NCBI GenBank assembly: GCA_033026295.1
Contig: CM065182.1
Location: 12,896,001-12,960,000 of the forward strand
DNA length: 64,000 nucleotides
Source: Channa striata
Taxonomy: Eukaryota > Chordata > Actinopteri > Anabantiformes > Channidae
Direction of reading: 5' to 3'
Position numbers and translations under genes: made by a program. Under the pieces are notes generated by a model. The model did no database searches and was not told where the DNA came from. It saw nothing but the letters and a program-made list of their open reading frames with translations. Positions 13,206-25,380 of this stretch are shown one piece after another. The first letter of the stretch is position 1. Each line of letters opens with the position of its first letter.

Positions 13206-16200
13206 GGTTATAAGATTAGATTATTTTCCTCCTGACTTTTTTACTTCATCCCCAGGGTTTTCTTCTTTTCTAGCCTGTGTGCCATTGCTCACACTAAGCT
13301 TCTGCATCGTGGGCTGAATCAGCACCATTAGTGCAAATACAAACCCCTGGGCCAACAAAAAGGCATTACACAGTAGCTGCTTTGAGTGTGTGAGGTATCC
13401 ATGCTGACTGTGCATTTTCTTTGAAGGTAAAACGACAGAAGTTTACATTTCCAAAGTTTCCTCCGATCCTAAAGAGTACAAATGGACATTTCCTGGTTTA
13501 CTCGCAGATTTGTCATTTTTTAAAATGTAGATCAATTGTTAGATAGATGCTGCTCAAATGATACAGAATGGCAGTTTGCTGCTTATTTGTTGACATGGTG
13601 AGTTATGTGTTTACATTATTGTACCTATACAAATCTATAGTTTTCTATTTTGTATTTAACCGAAAGCCCCTCTTTTTTTCTGTCTAGACCAAAGGAACTA
13701 CAAACAATAATAGGTCTTGGAAATATATAAAAACCTTTTTAGTTTCTATTTACCCAAAAGGGACCATTGGGAATATACAAATGTATATGCTATATGATTG
13801 ATCAAACACTGTGGTTATAACGATTAACTGGTGTTTATTGTTTTTTAAAATTGTATAATAGATTTTTGGAGATAAACCAAGGAGTCAGACTTGATATATG
13901 ACATGTTGCTCCCATTTTCACTGAGGGACACGCTTATAAGTAGGTGGACTAACCACAATAGAAAATGCATATAACAACCATTGGCTCTCACCTAGGTCCC
14001 TTCCTCTTTCTTACTGGCAAAGTGCAAAATATAAACAGCAAACAAATGTAGGACTGTTTGAAGCTCCAGTGGGTCGTCCCAAGAATAAAGTGTTGGTCAG
14101 AAACTCTATGCAACACATGTTCAACCTGCCAACAGACTTATATTAGACTTTTCCAGTTAACACTGTTAATGGGTCTATTTTGTCCTCGGCTGAAATTATA
14201 ACAGGACTTTGCAGTCAGGAAATATGCAATTTAGTTGGCTTTATATCTGTGGAAAACATAAGTTGCATTTTGAACAACTAAACATAATAATAAGTGAAAA
14301 TATTTATAAGTGAAAATACGAATAGGAAGATTTAGAGCTAACCACAGAGGCTGTACTAATCATTTTAGAGCGATTCCTCTCGGGTATCCAGCACAGTTGG
14401 AGAACAGCAGTATGGGTTGGCTGTGTCTGGCCCTGGACTGCAGCAGTGCAGCTCGGTGCAGCTCTCCCCTACTGCGGGGCTGTAATGGAAACACAGGTTG
14501 GTGTGGCATGGCTAAAGCAGACAACCCACGCAAGTGGAAAAACCCTATTATCCTATCCTATCCCCTATATCGACACCCTCCACTGTGCACTTATAATAAT
14601 AAATATAATAAAGTGAACTATCTTGCACCGACTCGTTCATACAAAAGTTGTGCATTGTGAGATCAGTGTGAAGCTCAGGCCAAGTGCAAGGTCAAAAACA
14701 GAGGCCAGATATCTATGGCAAACAAGTGTTTTCTCTTTGCATGCTATCTCTGCACGTATCCTTTTTCATAATTAGTATTTATTAATTCATCTGTGGTTAT
14801 GTAAGTAAAACACATGGGTTTACTAGTTTGGTCAAAGATTATTTTAACCAAACAATCTAAGTATCTTATCTTTTAAATAATTTTTTCATTATTTCAACAA
14901 GTAATTATTTTAAGTTTACAGCTGCTTCAAGATTACTCTATGAACTGAAATTGAAAATTAAAATGAAATATTTGGCTGTACAGGTAAATGTTTGGGAGGA
15001 CTTTGGAGTGTGTGTGGAATTTACGTCATTGATCTGCACAGAGTCAGTTACCCACTTGGTTTAAAAAGCACAGCTGTTTTTTTCTGAAATCTTACAAGAT
15101 GATTATAGTTGATTGTTTAAAAAATAATTTATACGTGAACAAAAGCACACTTTATCACTTATATTTTACATTATTTCTTTGCTTAATATAATTAATGTCC
15201 AATCTGATATACCCAGTCTTACCCTGGTTGGTAGTCTTTCAAAGTTGGATGAAACATGCAGTTATTACCTTTCTGTGCCAATAAATGTAATGCCTATTTT
15301 AAATTAAAATGAAGAAAAGTACTTTAGGGTAATATCACAAATGCTCTTCTCCTCTCTGCTGCTGTAGTGGCATGTTGTCCGATGTGTTTGATTGACAGCA
15401 GCTGTCATTGTGACACCTTGCAGGACCGCGGAGAGGCAAGTAATAACACTGGTCCTGGGAACTGTAACTAACAAGCCATGGACATGCTTTGTTGACAGTT
15501 GCTGAGATATGATTTTTCTGAAGTCTGATGCTGTGCTCTGCAGCGATCATCTGAGCTGAGGTGCATTCAGTGAAATCGCAGGGAGTAGGGGAGTCACAGT
15601 GCACTCTGTTGGACAAACTACTCAGTAGTGACACTGATAATAAAAGAACTCATTCACCTTTATTTGACTTTCAGTTACTTTAATTTCTTGTTTCTTGTTG
15701 TCATAAACCCCTGCACTGATTCATCTGCAATTATCTTAAATTGGCCAATGAAATGAACGTTACAAAGGTCATTCTTGGCAGTTGTATTGATGAGTAAGAC
15801 CACACAACATCAAGCTAATAGCAGACACATTTACAAGTGAGTTTTTGGAAATGCTAGTACGTTGCCATTTTGATTCAAGTGTGGGTGTGAGTCCATTGAT
15901 TTGGTCCAATCTCTCAACAACTCAATGTATGCCATGACATTTATTGTAGACATTTATGCTGGCCAGATGATAAATATGATAACTTTTTATCTAACGTTTT
16001 AGTTTTTTAGTGAAATATATTAATGTTGACATTGTTTTAATGATCTTAGAAGATGACATTTTGGTACTTTTATTTCCTACCTTTTGAATTACATTTATAT
16101 TTTGTTTTAGTAACAAGTTCAGAATGTCACTTATTCCAACACTTTAGATTAAAGACATTTAAAAGTATTTACATTTCTCTGTAGCCTTACAAAAGGAACA

Positions 16201-16679
16201 ACTAACTCAACAGTTTTGAGCAGATTCATTCACTAGCATCTGTTCTAAATAGGTCCCCTTATACAAGTTCTGGTTAGTTTTCTATAAGTTATGTTCACAT
16301 CATTGTGTGTGCCATGCTTTTAACAAGTGCAAAGTTGTTGTGACTCATAGTCCACGTGGCCACAGTTGAAAAATACCAGCGTTTTTAATTTGCGGTGCTG
16401 CATTGTGCCTGATCATTTACCTAAGAGAATTTGCATTTAATGAACTGCAGCTGCTTCACTTCGCACAGATTAAAGTTGCCTCCTATTTTCCGAGTTTTTG
16501 TTCGCTTTCTTTGCGGGCTGTTTGCACACAATCTCAGCTTATGTTTCATGTACATTTGACAGATTTATTTGACATGCCATTCTCTGTGTATCTGTATTCT
16601 GCCTTTTCCCACACATATAAACAAACAGGCAGGCGCACACATGCTCATACACACTGTACATAACTAGCTGTAAATGGAA
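13206..16679. other. gene-free DNA
   Basis: No gene is recognised. A somewhat GC-richer island at 14,330-14,530 contains a 116-codon frame with no known domain and is followed by a short TATCC-type repeat at 14,550-14,572. The remainder is AT-rich. Confidence 0.5.
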
Positions 16680-17320
16680 CAGAGAAGGGCCACCTGGTTC
16701 CTGTGTGTTTCACAGAGCTTTACTTATAGGGCGAGCCTTGCTACTTAGTTAAACAAAAGGGCCTCCGTGTTGGTCCTCTAGATAAACACACTTTCCTGAG
16801 AAAACATGGACATGGTTACACTTTAACCTGCCCAGGGAGGCCACAGCTACATCCTCCCTGACAGTTTAGGTCAGACTGGGCTATAGTTCAGACCCACAGC
16901 AAGAATCATGCGCTGCACGTGAAACCATGCTGGCCTGTCAAACAATGGAGCCTTTGACAACCAAAACCCCCTCCCTAGTCCACAGTACAGTCAGAGCACT
17001 GTCTCTCTAGGGCTTGGGTGTCACTCTCCATCTCTGTTGTACTCCCCTGGAGCCGACCAGCTGGCTTCTAGGCTCTGGGATGTAAAAGCAGCAGCACAGA
17101 GGAGGTACACTTGATGTTCAGCCCAGATTAGCCCAGCAGAGAGGCCAGCAGCATCTAGGTCCGGCCAAGTCCAAGCTATTCCTGCATACACAAATAACCT
17201 TATAAGCTTGGCGAGTTCAAAGGGGGTTGACTGGTCCTTGTTGGTCTGAGGCTCCCCAATAAGTTTGGGTCCCTCAGTCCTGCTCACCGATACTTTGAAC
17301 TTTGACTTTATCTGGTCACT
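16680..17320. promoter_or_regulatory. candidate regulatory element cluster
   Basis: This 640-base block is visibly less AT-rich than its surroundings and dense in factor-site words: CACCTG E-box (16,691), TAGATAAAC (about 16,780), GCACGTGAA (about 16,915), AACAATGG SOX-like (about 16,941), and a DR1-type nuclear receptor pair on the minus strand at 17,296-17,308 (AAGTCA-A-AGTTCA). The open frame across 17,021-17,287 has no domain I know. An intronic enhancer is a guess from composition and motif density only. Confidence 0.25.
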
Positions 17321-18549
17321 GCAGGCTTTGAAGGTGTAGTACTGGAGATGAACAGTAGACTGTCAAATTGGATAATTTAATATCTGAACTGAGATTTTAC
17401 TATAACCCTAACCGGAATCATCATCTATATTAGTATATTTATATGCAATAAACAATAAACTAATTTGTTAAAGCAGCAACTGACATAGTTTGTTTGGCTG
17501 ATGAACTCATTTTTAGCATCCTCAGAAGAGATTACAAAAAGACTTTAAAACTGAAGTTTCACTGAAGTGTTGACAATCCTGATACGGGTGAAAAGGTAAA
17601 GCATAGAACTTGCTTTACAGTTGCAATATCAATATATCTGTATCACTGGATAAACCATAGGTTGATTGAATATACGTGAAGGTGAAGTTAAAGACATATT
17701 TACAGTTTGAAAGAATGAAGAAAGGATTCTTATCTTCCTCATAGATGATGAAAATAAATGCAAGCAATAAGTGTTATCTGATGTTGTAGTTGTGCAGCGC
17801 TGCCACCTCCCCCCGGCCCAGCGGCAGTCGTGTAAACAGACAGCGAACTGGAGGAATGCTGGACTCAGTGACCTCCCACCCCGAGTGCTGTTACAAGTGC
17901 AGTGAGTTCAGCTGAAACAGCCCGCCCCTCGCTGTGCCTCCCCAAAGCTCCGCCTCGCCCCACTCCAGCATGAGGCCCCTCAGGGTGGAAGAAAAAACCT
18001 CTTTCACCTAACACCACAGCCTCCTCATCCATACAGCACACATACACATATGCAAATATGAACAGACAGACTGGTATACAGGTAGACAAGTGCTCAAGAG
18101 CTTCCTTTCTTTAGCACGCCAGCTGTCAGAGCTGAGGTGTCTAGTAGTTTGTACAGTTTCGAGCTGTCTTCTTGAAGAATCCCACTTTATTCCTTTCATC
18201 ATTTCATCTTGTGGAATGATTGGGCATTGTAGTTTGATATTTTTCTTTGAAAAAATATATCTCACTTCAATGTAAATAAAAATTGCCTTTAACACTAAGA
18301 CACCACTTTAATTATTCTTACTAGTTTGCTTCGTCGATCACTGATATTCACTAAACTCTTTACGTGTCAATACGCACATCTCAACCGTGGGTGTAAAATA
18401 AAATAACATTGATTTTTCATCACTTTCTTGTATCAATAAAGGAATGGGCAGGGTGTGTTTTCTGAGAAAGTAAGCTCTTTTTGCCACTAAAAATGTTGTG
18501 GATGAACTTAAGGAAGAAAGTAGAAAAAGAAATATCGTGTCAGGCAGAC

Positions 18550-18564
18550 ACTGCCCTCTGCTGG
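18550..18564 (-). promoter_or_regulatory. CTCF-like motif
   Basis: On the minus strand this reads CCAGCAGAGGGCAGT, close to the CTCF core (CCASYAGRGGGCRS). Similar words also occur in dispersed repeats, so this is only a candidate site. Confidence 0.35.
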
Positions 18565-19941
18565 AGTGCAGTCAGAGGAGAAAGGGCAGGTCAACAAGGA
18601 TGATACTCTAAGATGTGATACTCTCTATTTGTGAAGTCACACATACTCACATTTCCGAATGAAGGAGAGCACGGGCAGAAACAATGTAATGTAGGGCCTT
18701 CAAGTAGCTGCACGCCACCTGTACGACCGTTCACTTGTTATGAATAAACCAAGCAAATCATCAGGTGGTAGACCTATTTAAAACATAGCATGACATGGAA
18801 TTGCAGATGCTCACCTGTCATGGAATATCAGTCTTGAGTGGGTTTTATCACTGATTGCAGTGAAGACGCAGGAAAGCAGACGCTTGTGATTATCACTTGG
18901 CTTCACCTCATCACATTAAACACGAGGAGCCTATCACGTATGTGCTTTGCTCGTGCACAAAATTTGACAAGTGGATGCACACATGCACACCCTGACACAC
19001 AATCACAGTTAGCCGTTGTCTGAGGAAACGAGGAGCTGTCTGGTGCCATAGCAACCAATGCGGATATCCCACCCTTCTAGAGCAAGACAGAAAAAAACAG
19101 AAGTGGCAATGACAGATTGACAGACCCTAATGAGAACTTTGATAGAGAGATGAACAGAGACCGTCTATCCCTGGCTGTCTGTCTTTCTTCTAGTCTTTCT
19201 GTCATATTTATTTGTCTGTCTGTCTGATTGGTAGTCTGCCAGTTTGTCACAGTGAGACTAAATGGGGAAGTAGAAGCATTAGTGTGGCAATGGCGACATC
19301 GGTGAAATTGAGAAAACAAAATGAAAGACACAGAGTAGCATAGCGTGGGCGAGAAAAAGGGGAGAACACCAACTGATGGGGAAGGAGAGAAATGAAACAA
19401 GGCAAGAAGAAAGCGACTACTCTCTGGGGCACGTCTGTCTGTTATGAGCACAGAGCCACAGCCTGAAAACACAGACACTGCCGCAGTCTGCATCAGCCTG
19501 CCTTTCACCACACTGACTTCCATTTGAACTGCAATCTCATATGTAATACTATTATTCTGGCCTATATACCTGGTTACATAACACTCTGAGGCAAATCCTG
19601 ACCTCAATCTGCAAAACAGCCACTCCTGCTCTGATCAAAATCTTAGACTCCATGTTGGCAATTAAATATCTGCAATGACAGCAGCAACAAAATGTCAGAC
19701 ATTAAAGCCTTGTTGTTAGCCACTTTTTGACAAATCGGACAGCTTCTTGCTCCAAATATATTCTAGTCGATGCTGTTATTCTCATTCCTCGGTGACTGTA
19801 TGAACTTCTGTAGTGGATGGAAATCAGCAACCGTGTTCTCACTGGTAGCTTGTGTCTTTACCGAGCCTCACTTCCTGGGCTGGCCTGCAGGTGGAAGTCA
19901 CACCCACTGCACAGTACAATACAAGATCCAACACCTCTGTT

Positions 19942-19951
19942 GGGGGGGGGG
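19942..19951. repeat. G10 homopolymer
   Basis: Ten consecutive G residues; its length is uncertain in most sequencing data. Confidence 0.9.
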
Positions 19952-21863
19952 AAAGTCTCCACACCCGATTTCACGATTCCTGTCTGCCAAGTTTGGTGTG
20001 ATGTGACAAAGCAACAGATTGTTTTTGGTCACTTCACCTTAGTCCTAGAGCGTGTGAAACACTGTGTGTCTGTGTGCATTTTTGCTTTGTCTATGTGGCG
20101 TTGATGCTTTTTTTTGTCACTATGGCAGAAGATCTCATGAAGTGACTCACAGCACTGGTGTGACCTACATTTTCTTTGCGACAGTGTCAGTATAAGGTCT
20201 CTGTGCTATGCCAGGCAGCTTTGCTAATACTGTTGAGCTTTTGTGTGCTGCCCTGAAGTGAGCTTGGAGCTTGTCAGTGAGAGACTGATGCATTCGACTT
20301 AGGACTTGCCATGACTTTAACTTATTTGAAAAAGGGGATTATGGTTTAAAATGATCATGTCTCTTGACCTATTATTGAGTGGAATGAACTGTAGTTGGTG
20401 ATTATTATAAGGCAAGTCATCCTCTACAGTATGTAAGCCCAAATGAAGAAATGAAGCTTCTTTTAGAAATCTTTTTGCTTGAAACATTTAATTCTTCTTT
20501 AACCTAGTTGTGCTTTTTGAGCGTTATTTAATATATAGATATACGGGATAAATTTACATCTTAAATTATATCACTCTTGATAAATATAGCACAGAAGAGG
20601 CGCATAAACCCTCTCCTTTCTCCTCATCCTCTGTGGATGATAGTTTAACAAATACATATAAAAACTGTAGCGAAGAGCAGAGACAGTTGCTCCTCTGTCT
20701 CGTACTGTGCTACCTGGGATGGCCCCGAGTGCTTCGTCCTCCTCTTTAGGAGCACAGGTCCACCTGATGCACACACCAGCTTGCTCTACGCCACAGCTTG
20801 GGGAGGTGGGTGGTTGGTGTGGATGGAGTGGGGTTGGAGCACCAGCCAATACCAGTCCTCATGCAGGCAACATTGAAGTGATTTGACATGGGTATTCACC
20901 CAATCAGAGAGCACTGCAGCAAAGAAATGGGCCAATGCAAAACCATAAATGTAATTACAGTAAATACAGTTATATTCAAAGAGGTTATCTTTGCTGTGCT
21001 GTACTCCCGCACAATGTTCAGTACACATATGACAAAAGAAAAACAAAACTGATTTCACAACATGTTCAGCTGTTTTAAGTCACATAATTTATTAGATGTG
21101 ATACATTTATTCATAGTTGATGCCATGTTTTAGATTTAGTACTTGCAGGTGTTCAGAGTTTCTTTCTAGCTTCTATTCTACTATGCATCTATGTGTAAGC
21201 ACAAAGACTTTAAGCACAACTTGACTTCTTATCAGGACAATCTGACCCACCGTCACTCAATCACACCAATACTCTTGACAACAGTTGGTTAACAGGATTC
21301 CTGTTTATGGCCTCACAGGGTTTATTATACTGACCACTGTTAAGACAAAAGAAGATTAATACATGATAGGATGTCTAGTCTCATTCACATCCTAATTTCT
21401 ATCTCATCTGAATTTTTTAACTTTGGATTGCTCCTAAACAAACTTCGATCAAAAACAAATCATAATTGTGTGGCATAATAAATATGTATGACATTAATTC
21501 ATTAAGGTAACAGCAATCAGTTCCTTTTCTTCTGCCATTCAGTGGAACCATAATGCTCCATGTTTCCCATTAGAGACATACAGTATACTGTGTCTCAACT
21601 ATGTAGAGTGCCTTGTCTCTGTGCTGCACTCCAAACTCAGCTTTTGTCGATTCCTAAAGAATCAGCCCAGGATGTGGTCAGCTTCAGAATCCGAGGATTC
21701 AGTCACACCAGAAAAAAGCCTATTACTTGGCTGACACAGCATAGCGGTACTGTATTAGTGGCTACAGACACATGCCAGACAGAGTGACAAGCTGGAGGAG
21801 AATCTCTCTGTTACTGTAAATGAGACAAATTCCTCAGTGTCATTATTTGTGTCTAATAAGGAT

Positions 21864-21892
21864 TGTGTGTGTGTATGTGTGGGGGGGGGGGG
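21864..21892. repeat. (TG)n followed by G12
   Basis: A short TG repeat with one TA interruption runs straight into twelve Gs. The G run is followed by a TTGTT-rich stretch. Confidence 0.9.
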
Positions 21893-23381
21893 TTGTTTTG
21901 TTTTGTTTAAGTGATTCTTTTCTTATTTTCACTATGGCGTTGACAACATTCAGTGACGACAACCAGGAGGATACAAATTTATATTTCACAAATGTGATGC
22001 ACGAGATGCAGGTAGGAAAATGCATTCTTGAGCTAGAATCTGTCTACCTGTCAGGAACTTATCACCAGGACATTGACGTTACTTTATATTAGCAGAGAGA
22101 AATTAATGAGAAAATGAAGAATTTCTAAAGCTACTTAGTTGTTCAAGCTAGGGAGGTTACATTATTACCACAGTCATGCCAAAGTCATATTTTGGTCCTA
22201 TTTGGTTTTTTTTTAGCAAAAACCTGCTGTGGAAAGCAGGGGTGATACAAATAAGTAATTAGGGTTGGGTGTGGGTTTTGATCAAGATGCAGGTAAAGGA
22301 ATATTTTAATGGATTTCTTAAGATTGACAAACATTGTGTTTTTAGTTTTCCTTAGTAAAAACTGTACTTGATGAAAAAAGTCTTGCATAGTATCCCATAG
22401 TCATCTTTCACAATTGTTGCTTCGATGCAGATGCTCATCCATATGCAGATTAAACATTTGTAAACATTTGATCTTTTTGAATAAATAAATAGCATTATGC
22501 AGACTTGTTGGTGTGGTATGTGCCCTCTGAGAGCAAACATTTGTTTTTTGTAGTTGCATAAAGATTTTTTCTACTGTATTTTGGTTCATAAGTATTCATT
22601 TTTCACAGTTAAAAAACATAGGGTGCTCTGTGTGGGTGGAAGTTTAGGCATCAACAATGCAGTCTTAATATTTGTGTTAATATTTATTGACAATGTGCAC
22701 CTTTAACAACAGTAACAAACCATTGCTTTACTTATACTATACAGTAAATACTTTATATTTGTTCTCTAAAGTTGTAACCACTTTCAGCTTTTAATATGTG
22801 CATCAGCCATACTTTGCATATGGGTTTGATTTAATAGTATTATGTTAATATTCTTTTCGAAGGGCTGTTCAAACCACCACTGGGATGGCAGCCACATAAC
22901 TGAAATTCTTACAGTTTTTTTACTGGGCATGAGAGGAATGTCTCTAAATACTTGTCCTACCACCATAGCTCATGAGGACCTGAAGAAAATGTAGATGTTC
23001 CAAGTTAAACTCTTGGTAAAGCATGATAAAAAAAATATTAATAATCAGAAAGAACAGTAACTGAAACTCCAAGGTTCATCAAAATTGAGAAACACAAAGT
23101 TAAATTTAGCAGAAGCAGTTTAGTAAAATTTCTGAATAAATGACAATTTTAGTATGAAATCCTTTTTGTTGTTCATAAAAACACTATATTAATTTTGAAG
23201 GAAAATTCTAATGATTCTTTTTAAGTGCCAAATCTGAGCACTGTGTCAACATGTGAGTCACTGTGAAGTGAGGGTTTAGGAATGTGGTTTTGTAGGTGCA
23301 TTGGAGAGACAGACTACTGTCTACCCACTGTCTGTATGTGTCCCTTCCCCACCCGCCTCACAGCTCATGAGTCACAAGACA

Positions 23382-23419
23382 GTGTGTGTGTGTGGGTGTG
23401 TGTGTGTGTGTGTGTGTGT
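23382..23419. repeat. (GT)n microsatellite
   Basis: About 18 GT units with one GGG interruption near 23,395. Confidence 0.95.
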
Positions 23420-23731
23420 CTTAGTGCACAGGAAAAGCTGAAGACGATAATGCACAGTGGTGACTTAGATGGATTTCTGCTCCAAGACTTCACCACTACA
23501 CAAGACTGTCTAAAAGAGGTGCATACTTGATTATTCCATTGTTTGTGTAATTGTTTGAATGTTTGTGTGTGTGTGGTCGAGCATATGATTCAGGCTGTGA
23601 TTTCGGTGGTGTAGAGACCAGTTTGCTTCATGTCCAGAAGTGAAAGTGCAACTGAGTCATCAGACACAATAGTACTGGAAACCACAGTGATGTCCACACA
23701 CACTTGTGTCATAATGACAAATGCCTGCGTG

Positions 23732-23766
23732 CACACACACACACACACATAGACACATACACACAC
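23732..23766. repeat. (CA)n microsatellite
   Basis: Nine clean CA units continue into an imperfect ACAC-rich tail. It lies 310 bases after the (GT)n tract, so the two tracts are complementary in sense. Confidence 0.9.
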
Positions 23767-25380
23767 TTGAGTTTATTAATTCTTAAACTTAAGGATTTTT
23801 GATTCCTCACTCTTTTAAACAATGCTCAAGTCATGTTGGAGCAACACACCCAACAAAGTGATTTATTACCTGTGAAACAAAAGCATTTGTCCTGTACAGA
23901 GTCATGGACAGTGTTGAGTCATTCCTCTGAACTGCTGACCTACAGCTGAGGAAGCATGTGGTGACATTAATTGTACTCCTTTCTTATCGTAACCATGAAT
24001 GAATGCATGTACACAAAACAAAATATTCCAGTAGAATAAGGTGAATTTGGAGTCTACATTTTGGATGAAAAATCAGGCCACTGAAAACTGTCCCAGTTAA
24101 AAATCATGTTGTTTCTGTGTTTGTTATAAACCTTAAAATCTTAAAAAATACCCATTGAACAGACATTGTTGGTCTTTTTTCTGGATTTACAGTAATGTGG
24201 TCAATCTGTGATGGTATCTTGCTATAAGACCTCTTGGTCTTGCTATCTCTATATCCAGTGTTTTTGAATGTTGCAAAAGCAAATGAACCATCGATTTACT
24301 TTTGCAAATGGCACAACATCAGCTTTTCCATAAAGAGCAAAATAAACCACCAACCAGAGGAAAAAAATACCATAACAAACTTTTAATGAATCACAATGAC
24401 AAAATACGCCGCAGCTCATGTCATGCCATGTCTGTAGGTGACCAAACAGCAATTTAAAATAGAACCACCCTCCCTAAGTCCATAATAGTCTCACACAGAG
24501 ACTGTGGAATATAGGGAGTTTGGTGTTTATTTACAATGGGATAAAACAGATGGAGCGCTGAGTTAAGGGTGTGTGGTCAAGGACGACACAAAAAACCAGA
24601 TGGATTAAACATGGATGGTAACGAATGTACTCTAACAAAATCAAACAGAGATTATTCAAAGACGAAAAACGAAATTCTATGAATTGTCAATAACTTAACC
24701 TTCAAGCTCAAATAAATAGACAAGAGTAAAATAATTAACAAAACTGACAGCACACCCTGATAGATGCCAGAAAGACCAAAGCATCCCTGCAGAAGAGATG
24801 CATGTTTCGACTCACAGGTGAAACACAGACGAATGTGGCTGGTCTGAAAGAGAAGAAGACAACTTTTTGCCACATACTGTATGTCGTCTATTTCTTTGCC
24901 ACGTTGTGTAGTTGAGTGATGTAATTGATGATTGCTACCTTTCTTTCTAATGGGTTTATCTTTGTTATATAAATGTGGTAATAAATGGTATTCTCTTCAC
25001 CTTATAAAGAAGGAGAAGCGAACATTTCCATATTTTTAGATTCAAAAACCAAAAACGGATCCAATTAACAGGCCAAAAGTCATTGCCAGTTGTTTGCTGC
25101 CCTAGACTGACTCTGACTCTCATTCTGACAGACTAATTAGCACCGTCTTGAGATCATTGGCCGTCCTGTTCCTCCTTCACAGCACACATGTGTAAGAGTC
25201 TGTTCATTTCTATGCAATGTTTTGATATTTTCCAGACCAGAGTGCTCCATTCGTTGTTTATTAAAATGACTCATTGAGGGTGCTTCTAGAAAGATGATGT
25301 CCAAAATGACAAGAACAACTTGGTGGAGGTGAAAGGCGTTACTAGAGGCTGTCTGTGACATCAGCCAGTTCTGAAGTCTC

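Larger units (their letters stand above)
17321..25380. other. gene-free DNA with microsatellites
   Basis: No supportable gene. The longest frame in this part, 176 codons on the minus strand at 19,077-19,607, is rich in Ser/Phe/Leu from a GA-rich complement. It has no domain and no splice support, so I treat it as chance. Several simple repeats are listed separately. Confidence 0.5.

Noticed and set aside
19077..19607. 176-codon minus-strand open frame, longest in the window
   Set aside because: Low-complexity Ser/Phe/Leu composition from purine-rich + strand DNA, no recognisable domain, no neighbouring exon signals.
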